The notes: a model not told the origin generated them from the sequence alone. 5,168 nucleotides of DNA from Hyphomicrobiales bacterium (GCA_027489835.1 JAIXZF010000471.1:1-5168); one strand, 5' to 3'; shown: positions 1-5,168, counted from the first letter of the stretch. Translations and numbers: made by a program.

Positions 1-576
1 CGGCTGCATGTCGCGGACGAGGCGACGGCGCTGTGGGCCCGGACCGAGGACGAGCTTGGCGAGATCGGCCTGCCCCCGCCCTTCTGGGCCTTCGCGTGGG
101 CAGGCGGGCAGGCGCTGGCGCGCCACATTCTGGACGAGCCCGCTTCAGTCGCGGGCCGGCGCGTGCTCGATTTCGCCTCCGGCTCGGGGCTGGTCGGCAT
201 CGCGGCGGCGAAGGCCGGGGCGGCCGACGTGCTGGCGGCCGATATCGATCCGTTCGCCATCGCCGCCATCGGGCTCAACGCGGCCGCGAACGGCGTGCGC
301 CTCGATGTCGCGCATGGGGACCTGATCGGCCGCGACGGAGGCTGGGACACGGTGCTGGCCGGCGACATCTGCTATGAGCGCGACCTGTCGGCGCGCGTCG
401 GCGACTGGCTCGGCGGGCTCGCGCGGCGCGGCGCGCTGGTGCTGATCGGCGATCCCGGCCGCAGCTACCTGCCGAAGGAGCGGCTCACGCTGCTCGCCAC
501 CTACGAGGTCAGAGTGACGCGCGAGCTCGAGGATGCGGACATCAAGAAGACCAGCGTCTGGCGGCTCGAGCGCTGA
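1..576 (+). CDS. METTL20-like (ETF-beta lysine) class I methyltransferase, 5' end off window
   Basis: Partial gene; the start lies left of the window and 191 residues plus the stop are visible. The reading frame is open from base 1. It begins with an acidic stretch followed by PPPFWAFAWAGGQALAR, a signature of the bacterial relatives of human METTL20 (ETFBKMT). Next comes SAM-binding motif I, LDFASGSGLVGIAAA (about residues 56-70 of the visible part), then an acidic AADIDP at the end of strand 2, and VLAGDICYE, which fits the post-II D-x-x-Y type motif of this family. From family knowledge, such enzymes methylate lysines of the electron transfer flavoprotein beta subunit, and the Agrobacterium relative also acts on ribosomal protein L7/L12. 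The protein has no membrane segment and is probably cytoplasmic. A GTG at 163 lies inside motif I, so it cannot be the true start. Nicotinamide N-methyltransferase-like or PrmA-like labels are possible automated alternatives. The methyltransferase fold is near certain; the substrate is inferred. Confidence 0.85.
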   Translation, partial: RLHVADEATALWARTEDELGEIGLPPPFWAFAWAGGQALARHILDEPASVAGRRVLDFASGSGLVGIAAAKAGAADVLAADIDPFAIAAIGLNAAANGVRLDVAHGDLIGRDGGWDTVLAGDICYERDLSARVGDWLGGLARRGALVLIGDPGRSYLPKERLTLLATYEVRVTRELEDADIKKTSVWRLER

Positions 577-582
577 ACCGCG

Positions 583-1599
583 TCAGCCATATTCGGCCCT
601 GAGGTCGATCGAGGGCCGGACGCCGATGTCCTCGTAATGGGCTGCCAGCCACTTGCGCGCCGCCGCCCGGCCGGCATTCTTCAGCCGCACGAAGAAATCC
701 CAGCGTGCGGACAGCTTGGTCGAGGCGTCGATGTCGGTCAGCGCCTCGCTCAGCGCGATACGGTGCATCAGCACGCGCTTGTAGTCCTGCGCCGAAAGCT
801 TGCCTTCATCGATCAGCCTCGCGACGAAGTCGATGGCGCGCAGCTCGCGCAGCAGGGTGGCGTTGAAAGTGATCTCGTTCAGCCGGTTCTGGATGTCGCG
901 CGGCGTCTTCGGCGTGCCCTTGCGCTCGATCGGGTTGATCTGCACGAGCAGCACGTCGTTCGAGCCTGTCCCGTAGAACAGCGGGTAGAGCGCCGGATTG
1001 CCCATGTAGCCGCCATCCCAATAGGACTGGCCGTCGATCTCCACCGCCTGGAACACCGTGGGCAGGCAGGCCGAGGCCATGAGGTGGTCGGCGGTCAGCT
1101 CCGGAGCGTCGAAGATTCGGACCTTGCCGCTCTCGACATTGGTGGCGGCGATGTGGAGGCGGAACTGCTTGCAGGCCCTGACGCGCGCGAAATCGATCTC
1201 GCGTTCGAGGAAATCCTTGAGCGGGTTGATGTTGAGCGGGTTGAAGTCGTAGGGGCTGGCCGATTGCCGGAACAGCCCCATCCAGAATTCTCCCACGCCC
1301 GTCATGGGCGCGGAGCCGAGGAAGCGGTCGAGCACCGCGCGCTGCCCGGCGCCGAGCGCGCCGTCCCGGCTCATCGCCCGCCAGAACGCTTCGAGCTGGG
1401 TCCGCGCGCCGTCCCGTCCGCCGGCAAGCCAGCCATCGGCCAGCGCCACCGCGTTCATCGCGCCCGCGCTGGTGCCCGAGATCGAATCGAAGCCGAGGCG
1501 GCCATCCTCGAGCAGCTGGTCGAGCACGCCCCAGGTGAAGGCGCCATGCGCCCCGCCGCCCTGGAGCGCGAGCGAAATCCGCTTGATCGGCGCGGTCAT
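583..1599 (-). CDS. patD: Patatin-like phospholipase/lipid acyl hydrolase, second gene of the bdhA operon
   Basis: A 338-residue patatin-family serine hydrolase. The N-terminus reads SLALQGGGAHGAFTWG. GGG (residues 14-16) supplies the oxyanion hole, GTSAG (42-46) carries the nucleophile Ser44, and WDGGYMGNP carries the dyad Asp195, so both catalytic residues are present. The roughly 130 residues after Asp195 are mainly predicted helical and charged. There is no signal peptide or clear membrane helix, so it is a cytosolic or peripheral membrane enzyme. Known patatins cleave acyl esters of phospholipids or lysophospholipids. The start ATG at 1599 overlaps the bdhA stop as ATGA and lacks a strong Shine-Dalgarno sequence, so its translation is probably coupled to bdhA. 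The frame stays open far upstream, but the family N-terminus begins here. The gene order matches the L. pneumophila bdhA-patD operon, hence the symbol, which rests on context and fold rather than a measured identity. The true substrate (phospholipid, or hydroxybutyrate ester or oligomer) cannot be read from sequence. Confidence 0.92.
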   Translation of the reverse strand: MTAPIKRISLALQGGGAHGAFTWGVLDQLLEDGRLGFDSISGTSAGAMNAVALADGWLAGGRDGARTQLEAFWRAMSRDGALGAGQRAVLDRFLGSAPMTGVGEFWMGLFRQSASPYDFNPLNINPLKDFLEREIDFARVRACKQFRLHIAATNVESGKVRIFDAPELTADHLMASACLPTVFQAVEIDGQSYWDGGYMGNPALYPLFYGTGSNDVLLVQINPIERKGTPKTPRDIQNRLNEITFNATLLRELRAIDFVARLIDEGKLSAQDYKRVLMHRIALSEALTDIDASTKLSARWDFFVRLKNAGRAAARKWLAAHYEDIGVRPSIDLRAEYG

Positions 1600-2378
1600 G
1601 CCGCGGTCCAGCCCCCGTCGATCGAAAGCGTGGTGCCGGTGATCGACGCGGCCGCGTCGGAGGCGAGGTACACGGCGGCGGCAGCGACCTCCTCGATGCT
1701 GACGAAGCGCTTGGTGGGCTGGGCCTTCAGTAGCACCTCCTCGATGACCTGTTCCTTGGTCATGTTGCGGGCGGCCATGGTGTCGGGAATCTGGCGTTCG
1801 ACCAGCGGCGTCCAGACATAGCCGGGCGCGATCGCGTTGACGGTGATGCCGTCGGTGGCGACCTCGAGGGCGACCGTCTTGGTCAGGCCCATCACGGCGT
1901 GCTTGGAAGAGACGTAGGCCGACTTGAAGGGCGAGGCCACCAGGCTGTGGGCCGATGTGATGTCGATGATCCGGCCCCATTTGCGCGCCTTCATGCCGGG
2001 CACCGCCGCCGCGATGGCGTGGAAGGCCGAAAAGAAGTTCACCCGCATGATCAGGTCGAGCTTGTCCTCCGGAAAATCCTCGATCGGCGAGACGTGCTGC
2101 ACGCCGGCATTGTTGACGAGGATGTCGACCGAGCCGAGCCCGGCCTCGGCGTTGCGCACGAGCGCGCGCACCTGCTCGGTCTTCGACATGTCGGCCGGAT
2201 CGAACAGCACCTTGACGCCCGCCTCGCGCTCGAGGCCCGAGCGGATCTGTTCGCAGTCCGGCGTCGGCAGGCCGTTCAGCATGATGTTGCAGCCTTCGGC
2301 CGCCAAAGCCTTGGCGATGCCAAGCCCGATCCCGCTGGTCGAGCCCGTGATGACGGCGTTGCGGCCCTTCAGCGACAT
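1596..2378 (-). CDS. bdhA: D-3-hydroxybutyrate dehydrogenase (EC 1.1.1.30), short-chain dehydrogenase
   Basis: A 260-residue classical short-chain dehydrogenase, the usual length for this family, that oxidises D-3-hydroxybutyrate to acetoacetate with NAD+ in the cytoplasm. The cofactor loop TGSTSGIG is at residues 11-18 and NNAG at 89-92; the catalytic residues are Asn114, Ser142, Tyr155 and Lys159. Residues known to line the substrate pocket of the Pseudomonas fragi enzyme occur at the same numbers: Gln94, His144, Lys152, Gln196 and Trp257 (in the C-terminal DGGWTAA). This separates it from generic SDRs and from FabG. Position 187, a Trp in P. fragi as I recall it, is Tyr here. ATG 2378 is chosen because AAGGAG sits 7 nt upstream and MSLKGRNAVITG is the normal N-terminus; the frame is open further upstream but low-complexity. 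It is the first gene of a two-gene operon with the patatin gene, which overlaps its stop by 4 bp, and it is divergent from the PLP-enzyme gene. Confidence 0.95.
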   Translation of the reverse strand: MSLKGRNAVITGSTSGIGLGIAKALAAEGCNIMLNGLPTPDCEQIRSGLEREAGVKVLFDPADMSKTEQVRALVRNAEAGLGSVDILVNNAGVQHVSPIEDFPEDKLDLIMRVNFFSAFHAIAAAVPGMKARKWGRIIDITSAHSLVASPFKSAYVSSKHAVMGLTKTVALEVATDGITVNAIAPGYVWTPLVERQIPDTMAARNMTKEQVIEEVLLKAQPTKRFVSIEEVAAAAVYLASDAAASITGTTLSIDGGWTAA

Positions 2379-2385
2379 GTGAAAA

Positions 2386-2391
2386 CTCCTT
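2386..2391 (-). promoter_or_regulatory. Ribosome binding site of bdhA (AAGGAG)
   Basis: The minus strand reads AAGGAG followed by 7 nt and ATG at 2378. It is the strongest Shine-Dalgarno sequence in the window. It fixes the bdhA start against longer in-frame readings that would extend into the GC-rich spacer. Four of its bases belong to one arm of an 8-bp inverted repeat. Confidence 0.85.
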
Positions 2392-2413
2392 GCGTCCGGC
2401 GCCCCCGCGCCCT

Positions 2414-2427
2414 TTGCCGCATTGCAA
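2414..2427. promoter_or_regulatory. TTGC-N6-GCAA dyad, possible operator of bdhA
   Basis: A 14-bp symmetrical sequence with 4-bp arms, TTGC and GCAA. It overlaps the candidate -10 and the predicted transcription start of bdhA, a place where a bound repressor would block initiation. TGC-rich dyads are the type of site bound by PhaR, the regulator of poly-3-hydroxybutyrate genes in alphaproteobacteria (CTGC-N3-4-GCAG reported for Rhodobacter, from memory). The spacing and first base differ here, so the link is only a suggestion. Short arms like these can arise by chance. Confidence 0.25.
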
Positions 2428-2453
2428 CATAGGTGGTTTGAAAGTCCACGCAA
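2426..2453 (-). promoter_or_regulatory. Candidate sigma-70-type promoter for bdhA-patatin operon
   Basis: On the minus strand, TTGCGT (2453-2448) is followed after 16 nt by TATGTT (2431-2426). This gives a weak -35 and a fair -10, with a predicted start near 2419 and a leader of about 40 nt ending in the AAGGAG ribosome site. The surrounding bases are the least GC-rich of the spacer, as expected for a promoter. The match is by eye to the general consensus, and several positions deviate. Confidence 0.4.
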
Positions 2454-2563
2454 GGCTTGGCCTCGGCCGCGGACAGGCCTCGGCTCGGGGCGGGGCGCTC
2501 CCGCGCCGCGCCGGCTTGCCCGCACGGCCGGGCCGGGCAATCATCAGCGAAAGATCGCGACCC

Positions 2564-3748
2564 GTGGAGCAGCGCTTGGCCCTACTCGACCTCAGCCCCC
2601 ATTTCAGCCGGTTCCGCGCGGTGGCGGGGCGGATTCACCTCGCAGCGCACAGCCATCACTACTGGCCGGACGTGACGCGCGAGGCGCAGCTCCTGGCCTG
2701 GGATGATGCCTGCCGCCATGCCGACGGCAAATGGGGCGTCATCTTCGGCGAGGTCATCCCGGCCGTGCAGAAGGGCATCGCCGCCATCCTCGGCCTGCCC
2801 GATCCGGGCACCATCGCTTTTGCGCCGAACACGCACGACTTCATCCGCAGGCTGCTCTCGGCCTTGCCGGCGGACAGGCCGCCGCGAATCCTCACCACCG
2901 ATGGCGAGTTCCACTCCTTCGCGCGGCAGGCGGCCCGGCTCGAGGAGGAGGGGCTCGCCGTGGTCGAGCGCGTGGCGCACGAGCCTCTCGCGACCTTGCC
3001 AGAGCGGCTGCGCGAGGCGGCGGCGCGGGGCGGGCACGACCTCGTCTTCGTCAGCCAGGTGCTGTTCAACGCCGGCGGCACGACGGGCGACATCGCGGCG
3101 CTGGCGGCGAGCGTGCCCGACCCGGCCACGCTGATTTGCATCGACGGCTATCACGGCTTCATGGCGCTGCCGACCGATCTCGGCGCCGTGGCGGACCGGG
3201 TGTTCTACATGTCGGGCGGTTACAAATACGCGATGGCGGGCGAGAATGTGTGCTTCATCCATTGCCCCGACGGTTATGCGCCGCGTCCGCGCGACACGGG
3301 CTGGTACGCCGCTTTCGGAGCGCTGACGGCGAAGCAGGAGGGTGTCCCCTATGGGCCGCAAGGCAGCCGCTTCTGGGGGGCGACCTTCGATCCCGTGGGC
3401 TTTTACCGCCAGCGCGCGGTGTTCGACTGGATGACGCGCATCGGCCTGACGGTGCCGGCCATCCACCATCACGCGCTGGCGCTGCAGGAACGCTTCCTCG
3501 AGGGCGTAAGGGCCCGGGCCATCCCGGCCGTCCTCGGCGCGCGGCTGGTGACGCCGATGCAGGGTGCCGGGCGCGGCCATTTCCTGACCTTCGAGACGCC
3601 GGACGCGGCTTCGATGTATGGCCGGCTCGCGGCGGCCCACATCATCACCGACGTGCGCGGCGACCGCATCCGCTTCGGCTTCGGTTGCCACCAGACCGCG
3701 GAGGATGTCGACGCCGCGCTGGGGGCGGTGGAGGCGGCCCTGGCCTGA
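2564..3748 (+). CDS. Class V aminotransferase-fold PLP enzyme, kynureninase-like, substrate unknown
   Basis: A 394-residue fold-type I PLP enzyme. The N-terminal part has HLAAHSHHYWPD, where family members bind substrate. APNTHDFIRRLL (near residue 90) sits where class V enzymes hold the PLP phosphate. IDGYHGF gives Asp194, expected to pair with the pyridine nitrogen, and His197. SGGYKYAMAGEN carries the probable Schiff-base Lys221 in the GYKY context typical of kynureninases. The last 80 residues end in IRFGFGCHQTAEDVDAAL, the usual small C-terminal domain. No signal peptide is seen, so it is cytosolic. The GTG at 2564 is chosen because the protein homologous to the family begins there; GAAAGA 9 nt upstream is a weak ribosome site, no in-frame ATG exists nearby, and the upstream reading is Arg/Gly/Pro-rich spacer. 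It is divergent from bdhA and convergent with cobT. No tryptophan-catabolism genes adjoin it, so kynureninase activity is not supported; a transaminase, desulfurase-like or lyase role is equally open. Confidence 0.85.
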   Translation: MEQRLALLDLSPHFSRFRAVAGRIHLAAHSHHYWPDVTREAQLLAWDDACRHADGKWGVIFGEVIPAVQKGIAAILGLPDPGTIAFAPNTHDFIRRLLSALPADRPPRILTTDGEFHSFARQAARLEEEGLAVVERVAHEPLATLPERLREAAARGGHDLVFVSQVLFNAGGTTGDIAALAASVPDPATLICIDGYHGFMALPTDLGAVADRVFYMSGGYKYAMAGENVCFIHCPDGYAPRPRDTGWYAAFGALTAKQEGVPYGPQGSRFWGATFDPVGFYRQRAVFDWMTRIGLTVPAIHHHALALQERFLEGVRARAIPAVLGARLVTPMQGAGRGHFLTFETPDAASMYGRLAAAHIITDVRGDRIRFGFGCHQTAEDVDAALGAVEAALA

Positions 3749-3759
3749 AGCCAGTCCTC
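3731..3759. terminator. Candidate bidirectional hairpin between the PLP-enzyme gene and cobT
   Basis: The 9-bp gap between the two convergent stops lies in a symmetrical sequence. CTGGC (3740-3744) pairs with GCCAG (3750-3754) around a 5-nt loop that includes the plus-strand stop codon, and GAGG (3731-3734) can pair with CCTC (3756-3759) outside it. There is no T-run on either strand, so it does not fit a canonical intrinsic terminator. It may only slow polymerase, or mean nothing. Confidence 0.25.
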
Positions 3760-4780
3760 AGCCGCGCGCGACCTGCGCCTGCTCGAATGTCGCCATGCCG
3801 TTGTGGGTGGCGACCGCCGCCTTGACGAGGGCTGCGGCCAGCGCCGCGCCGGTGGCCTCGCCGAGGCGCATGTCCAGCGCGAGGAGCGGCACCTTGCCGA
3901 TCCGCACAAGGACCTCGCGATGCGCGCCCTCGGCCGAGAGGTGGCCCGCGACGCAATGGTCGAGCGCCGAGGGGTCGAGCGCGTGGAGGATCGCGGCCGC
4001 GGCGGTGACGACGTAGCCGTCGAGGATGACGGGGATGCGCTGCAGCCTCGCGGCGAGGATCGCGCCGCAGATCGCCGCGATCTCGCGTCCGCCGAGCCGG
4101 CGCAGCACCTCGAGCGGGTCCTTGAGGTGAGGCCGGTGCAGGTCGAGCGCGAGATCGACGGCCATGACCTTGCGGGCATAGGCATCATCGTCGACGCCGG
4201 TGCCGCGGCCCGCCCAGCTGGCGCCGCCCCCGCCGTAAAGCGCGGCGTAGATCGCCGCCGCCGAAGTGGTGTTGCCGATGCCCATCTCGCCGAGGATCAG
4301 CAGGTCCGTGCCGCCCGAGATCGCCTCCATGCCGAAGGCCATGGTGGCGACCGCCGATTTCTCGTCGAGAGCGGCCGCCCGCGTGAAGTCATCCGTCGGC
4401 AGGTCGAGCGCAAGGTCGAAGACCTTGAAGCCGAAATCGAAGGCGGCGCAGATCTGGTTGATGGCCGCGCCGCCGGCGGCGAAGTTGTCCAGCATCTGGC
4501 GGGTCACGGCCTGGGGATACGCCGACACGCCCTGGCTCGCCACGCCATGATTGGCCGCGAAGACGCAGACCAGCGGCCGGTCGCAACTCGGCCTCGCCTT
4601 GCCCTGCCACGCCGCCATCCAGGCCGCCAGCTCCTCCATCCGGCCAAGGCTGCCCGGCGGCTTGGTGAGGTCGCGGTCACGGTCCTCGACCGCGTGGGAG
4701 GCGTGCCTGTCCGGGCCCGGCATGGTGCGCAGAAGGGCGCGGACGTCGTCGAAGGGCAGGCCCGAGGCGGAGATGGACAT
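3758..4780 (-). CDS. cobT: Nicotinate-nucleotide--dimethylbenzimidazole phosphoribosyltransferase (EC 2.4.2.21)
   Basis: A 340-residue CobT (called CobU in the Pseudomonas denitrificans scheme). It transfers phosphoribose from nicotinate mononucleotide to 5,6-dimethylbenzimidazole, giving alpha-ribazole 5'-phosphate for the lower loop of cobalamin. Family motifs appear in order: LTKPPGSLGR (38-47), FAANHGV (74-80), LGEMGIGNTTSAA with Glu165, RGTGVDD, and DMRLGEATGAAL with Glu308. The two glutamates are 143 residues apart, the same spacing as Glu174 and Glu317 of the Salmonella enzyme, where Glu317 is the proposed catalytic base. The length is normal and nothing is missing. The start is set at ATG 4780 (MSISASGLPFDD), which matches family N-termini; ATG 4822 in the same frame would add 14 residues (MRLACRAFALKVAF) and has no well-placed ribosome site, but cannot be excluded. 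It is divergent from cobS across a 92-bp gap, so the two cobalamin genes may share a control region. Confidence 0.95.
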   Translation of the reverse strand: MSISASGLPFDDVRALLRTMPGPDRHASHAVEDRDRDLTKPPGSLGRMEELAAWMAAWQGKARPSCDRPLVCVFAANHGVASQGVSAYPQAVTRQMLDNFAAGGAAINQICAAFDFGFKVFDLALDLPTDDFTRAAALDEKSAVATMAFGMEAISGGTDLLILGEMGIGNTTSAAAIYAALYGGGGASWAGRGTGVDDDAYARKVMAVDLALDLHRPHLKDPLEVLRRLGGREIAAICGAILAARLQRIPVILDGYVVTAAAAILHALDPSALDHCVAGHLSAEGAHREVLVRIGKVPLLALDMRLGEATGAALAAALVKAAVATHNGMATFEQAQVARG

Positions 4781-4858
4781 GAAGGCGACTTTCAGGGCAA
4801 AGGCGCGGCAGGCGAGCCGCATCCTCGAAGACGGTTCCTGCTACAGTGATCCGAATCC

Positions 4859-4863
4859 GGAAG
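4859..4863 (+). promoter_or_regulatory. Ribosome binding site of cobS (GGAAG)
   Basis: GGAAG lies 9 nt before the GTG at 4873 and supports that codon as the cobS start. The in-frame GTG at 4846 has no comparable purine-rich sequence upstream. Confidence 0.55.
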
Positions 4864-4872
4864 TCCATAGCC

Positions 4873-5168
4873 GTGCAGCCCGTCTCCCGCGCGACCGATC
4901 GCCCATCGCCTGCCCCCGAGGGCGGCGCGCCCGCCGTGCCCGACCGGCTCACCCCGCTGCGTTTCGCCATCGCCGCGGCGCGCTGCGTGCGCTTCTACTC
5001 GCGCCTGCCGATGCCGGCGCTGCCCGGCGAGGGCGACGCGCACGCCGTGCCCGATTTCCGCATCGAGCCGGTCGGTCTCCCCATCGCGGCGCTGCTCATC
5101 GCGCTTCCCGCTGTCGCGATCGGCCTCGCCGCGGCCTGGCTCAGGCTCGATCCGCTGCTCGCCGGGGC
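4873..5168 (+). CDS. cobS: Adenosylcobinamide-GDP ribazoletransferase (cobalamin synthase, EC 2.7.8.26), 3' end off window
   Basis: Partial gene; the first 98 residues are visible. CobS (CobV in the P. denitrificans scheme) is an integral membrane enzyme that joins alpha-ribazole or its phosphate to adenosylcobinamide-GDP, the last assembly step of adenosylcobalamin. Evidence is the family hallmark RFYSRLPMP (residues 40-48), preceded by a short helix (about 29-39), then PDFRIEPVGLPI leading into a hydrophobic stretch, about residues 67-90, that is the first membrane helix. CobS proteins normally have an aromatic-x-R-x-P element and a Pro-x-x-Gly entry to this helix in the same order. The start is set at GTG 4873 because of GGAAG upstream; GTG 4846 would add 9 residues. 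Either way there is a Pro/Ala/Arg-rich tail of about 28 residues before the conserved part, probably disordered. TACAGT at 4842-4847 resembles a -10 box but has no good -35. Divergence from cobT, which supplies its co-substrate, supports the call. Confidence 0.88.
   Translation, partial: MQPVSRATDRPSPAPEGGAPAVPDRLTPLRFAIAAARCVRFYSRLPMPALPGEGDAHAVPDFRIEPVGLPIAALLIALPAVAIGLAAAWLRLDPLLAG

Larger units (their letters stand above)
2388..2455. repeat. 8-bp inverted repeat CCTTGCGT / ACGCAAGG flanking the bdhA leader region
   Basis: CCTTGCGT at 2388-2395 is the exact reverse complement of ACGCAAGG at 2448-2455, with 52 bp between. The arm nearer bdhA contains four bases of its ribosome binding site; the far arm contains the candidate -35. 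If transcription begins upstream of the far arm, pairing could hide the ribosome site. If it begins at the candidate promoter, the far arm is not transcribed, and the repeat could only matter as a pair of protein-binding sites. A chance origin is possible. Confidence 0.35.

Noticed and set aside
637..1821. Long plus-strand open frame of 394 codons opposite the patatin gene and the 3' part of bdhA
   Set aside because: It runs antisense to two genes with intact catalytic motifs, has Arg/Ala/Glu-rich composition with no recognisable domain, and is expected from the codon bias of GC-rich DNA.
2438..2466. TTGAAA at 2438-2443 as a -35 box for the PLP-enzyme gene
   Set aside because: The bases 16-18 nt downstream are CCTCGG-like and give no -10; no convincing plus-strand promoter could be found in the spacer.
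2459..2484. Direct repeat GGCCTCGGC at 2459-2467 and 2476-2484
   Set aside because: Nine GC-rich bases twice in a GC-rich spacer, with no further copies; it is likely chance or minor slippage, with no function to support.
583..2544. Possible 653-residue fusion of an N-terminal region to the patatin domain
   Set aside because: The extra upstream part is simply the patatin frame running open through bdhA in a shifted frame. Its translation is low-complexity Arg/Gly/His, while the overlapping frame encodes a full dehydrogenase.
2390..2563. TTG at 2390 as start of the PLP enzyme, giving a 452-residue protein
   Set aside because: The added 58 residues are Arg/Gly/Pro-rich spacer sequence and overlap the bdhA promoter region; the conserved protein begins after GTG 2564.
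2582..3691. 369-codon minus-strand open frame opposite the PLP-enzyme gene
   Set aside because: Shadow of a strong coding frame; Arg/Ala/Glu-rich, with no domain or plausible ribosome site.
2564..3748. Naming the PLP enzyme kynU
   Set aside because: Only fold-level and local motif resemblance to kynureninase is visible, and the neighbourhood has no tryptophan-catabolic gene.
3803..4849. 348-codon plus-strand open frame opposite cobT
   Set aside because: Antisense to cobT, which contains all family motifs; the shadow frame has no recognisable domain.
1..5168. Mobile elements, CRISPR arrays, tRNA or rRNA genes, defence or secretion systems
   Set aside because: Read through on both strands, I saw no transposase or integrase motifs, regularly spaced repeats, tRNA-like cloverleaf sequence or phage-like genes; composition looks even throughout.

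Overview
The window is very GC-rich and densely coding. It carries six protein genes, two of them cut by the window edges. The gene set suggests an alphaproteobacterium, most likely of the Hyphomicrobiales (Methylobacterium/Bosea/Rhizobium relatives). It includes a METTL20-like protein lysine methyltransferase, a D-3-hydroxybutyrate dehydrogenase with a patatin hydrolase, and a divergent cobT/cobS pair. That placement is inferred from gene content and composition, not from a marker gene. I see no mobile element, CRISPR array, tRNA or rRNA, and no broken gene.

Layout, left to right. Positions 1-576 (+) hold the 3' part of a class I SAM-dependent methyltransferase of the ETF-beta lysine methyltransferase type. 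It converges, across 6 bp, on a two-gene minus-strand operon transcribed right to left: bdhA (2378 to 1596), then a patatin-like phospholipase (1599 to 583). These two genes overlap by 4 bp (ATGA). A 185-bp GC-rich spacer separates bdhA from a divergent plus-strand gene (2564-3748) for a kynureninase-like PLP enzyme of unknown substrate. That gene converges across 9 bp on cobT (4780 to 3758, minus). A 92-bp spacer then separates cobT from divergent cobS (4873 to the right edge, plus, truncated).

How the genes work together. BdhA interconverts D-3-hydroxybutyrate and acetoacetate, a step in poly-3-hydroxybutyrate and ketone-body use. The overlapping patatin gene has the same order as the bdhA-patD operon described in Legionella pneumophila, so lipid or polyester hydrolysis may be linked to 3-hydroxybutyrate oxidation. 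CobT and CobS both act in nucleotide-loop assembly of cobalamin: CobT makes alpha-ribazole phosphate and CobS joins the alpha-ribazole unit to adenosylcobinamide-GDP. The methyltransferase probably modifies a protein (electron transfer flavoprotein beta subunit in known relatives). Nothing in the sequence ties it or the PLP enzyme to their neighbours.

I found no clear candidate for an undescribed multi-gene system. The parts most worth a second look are the bdhA-patatin pair, the TTGC-rich symmetrical sequence in its promoter region, and the unassigned PLP enzyme.
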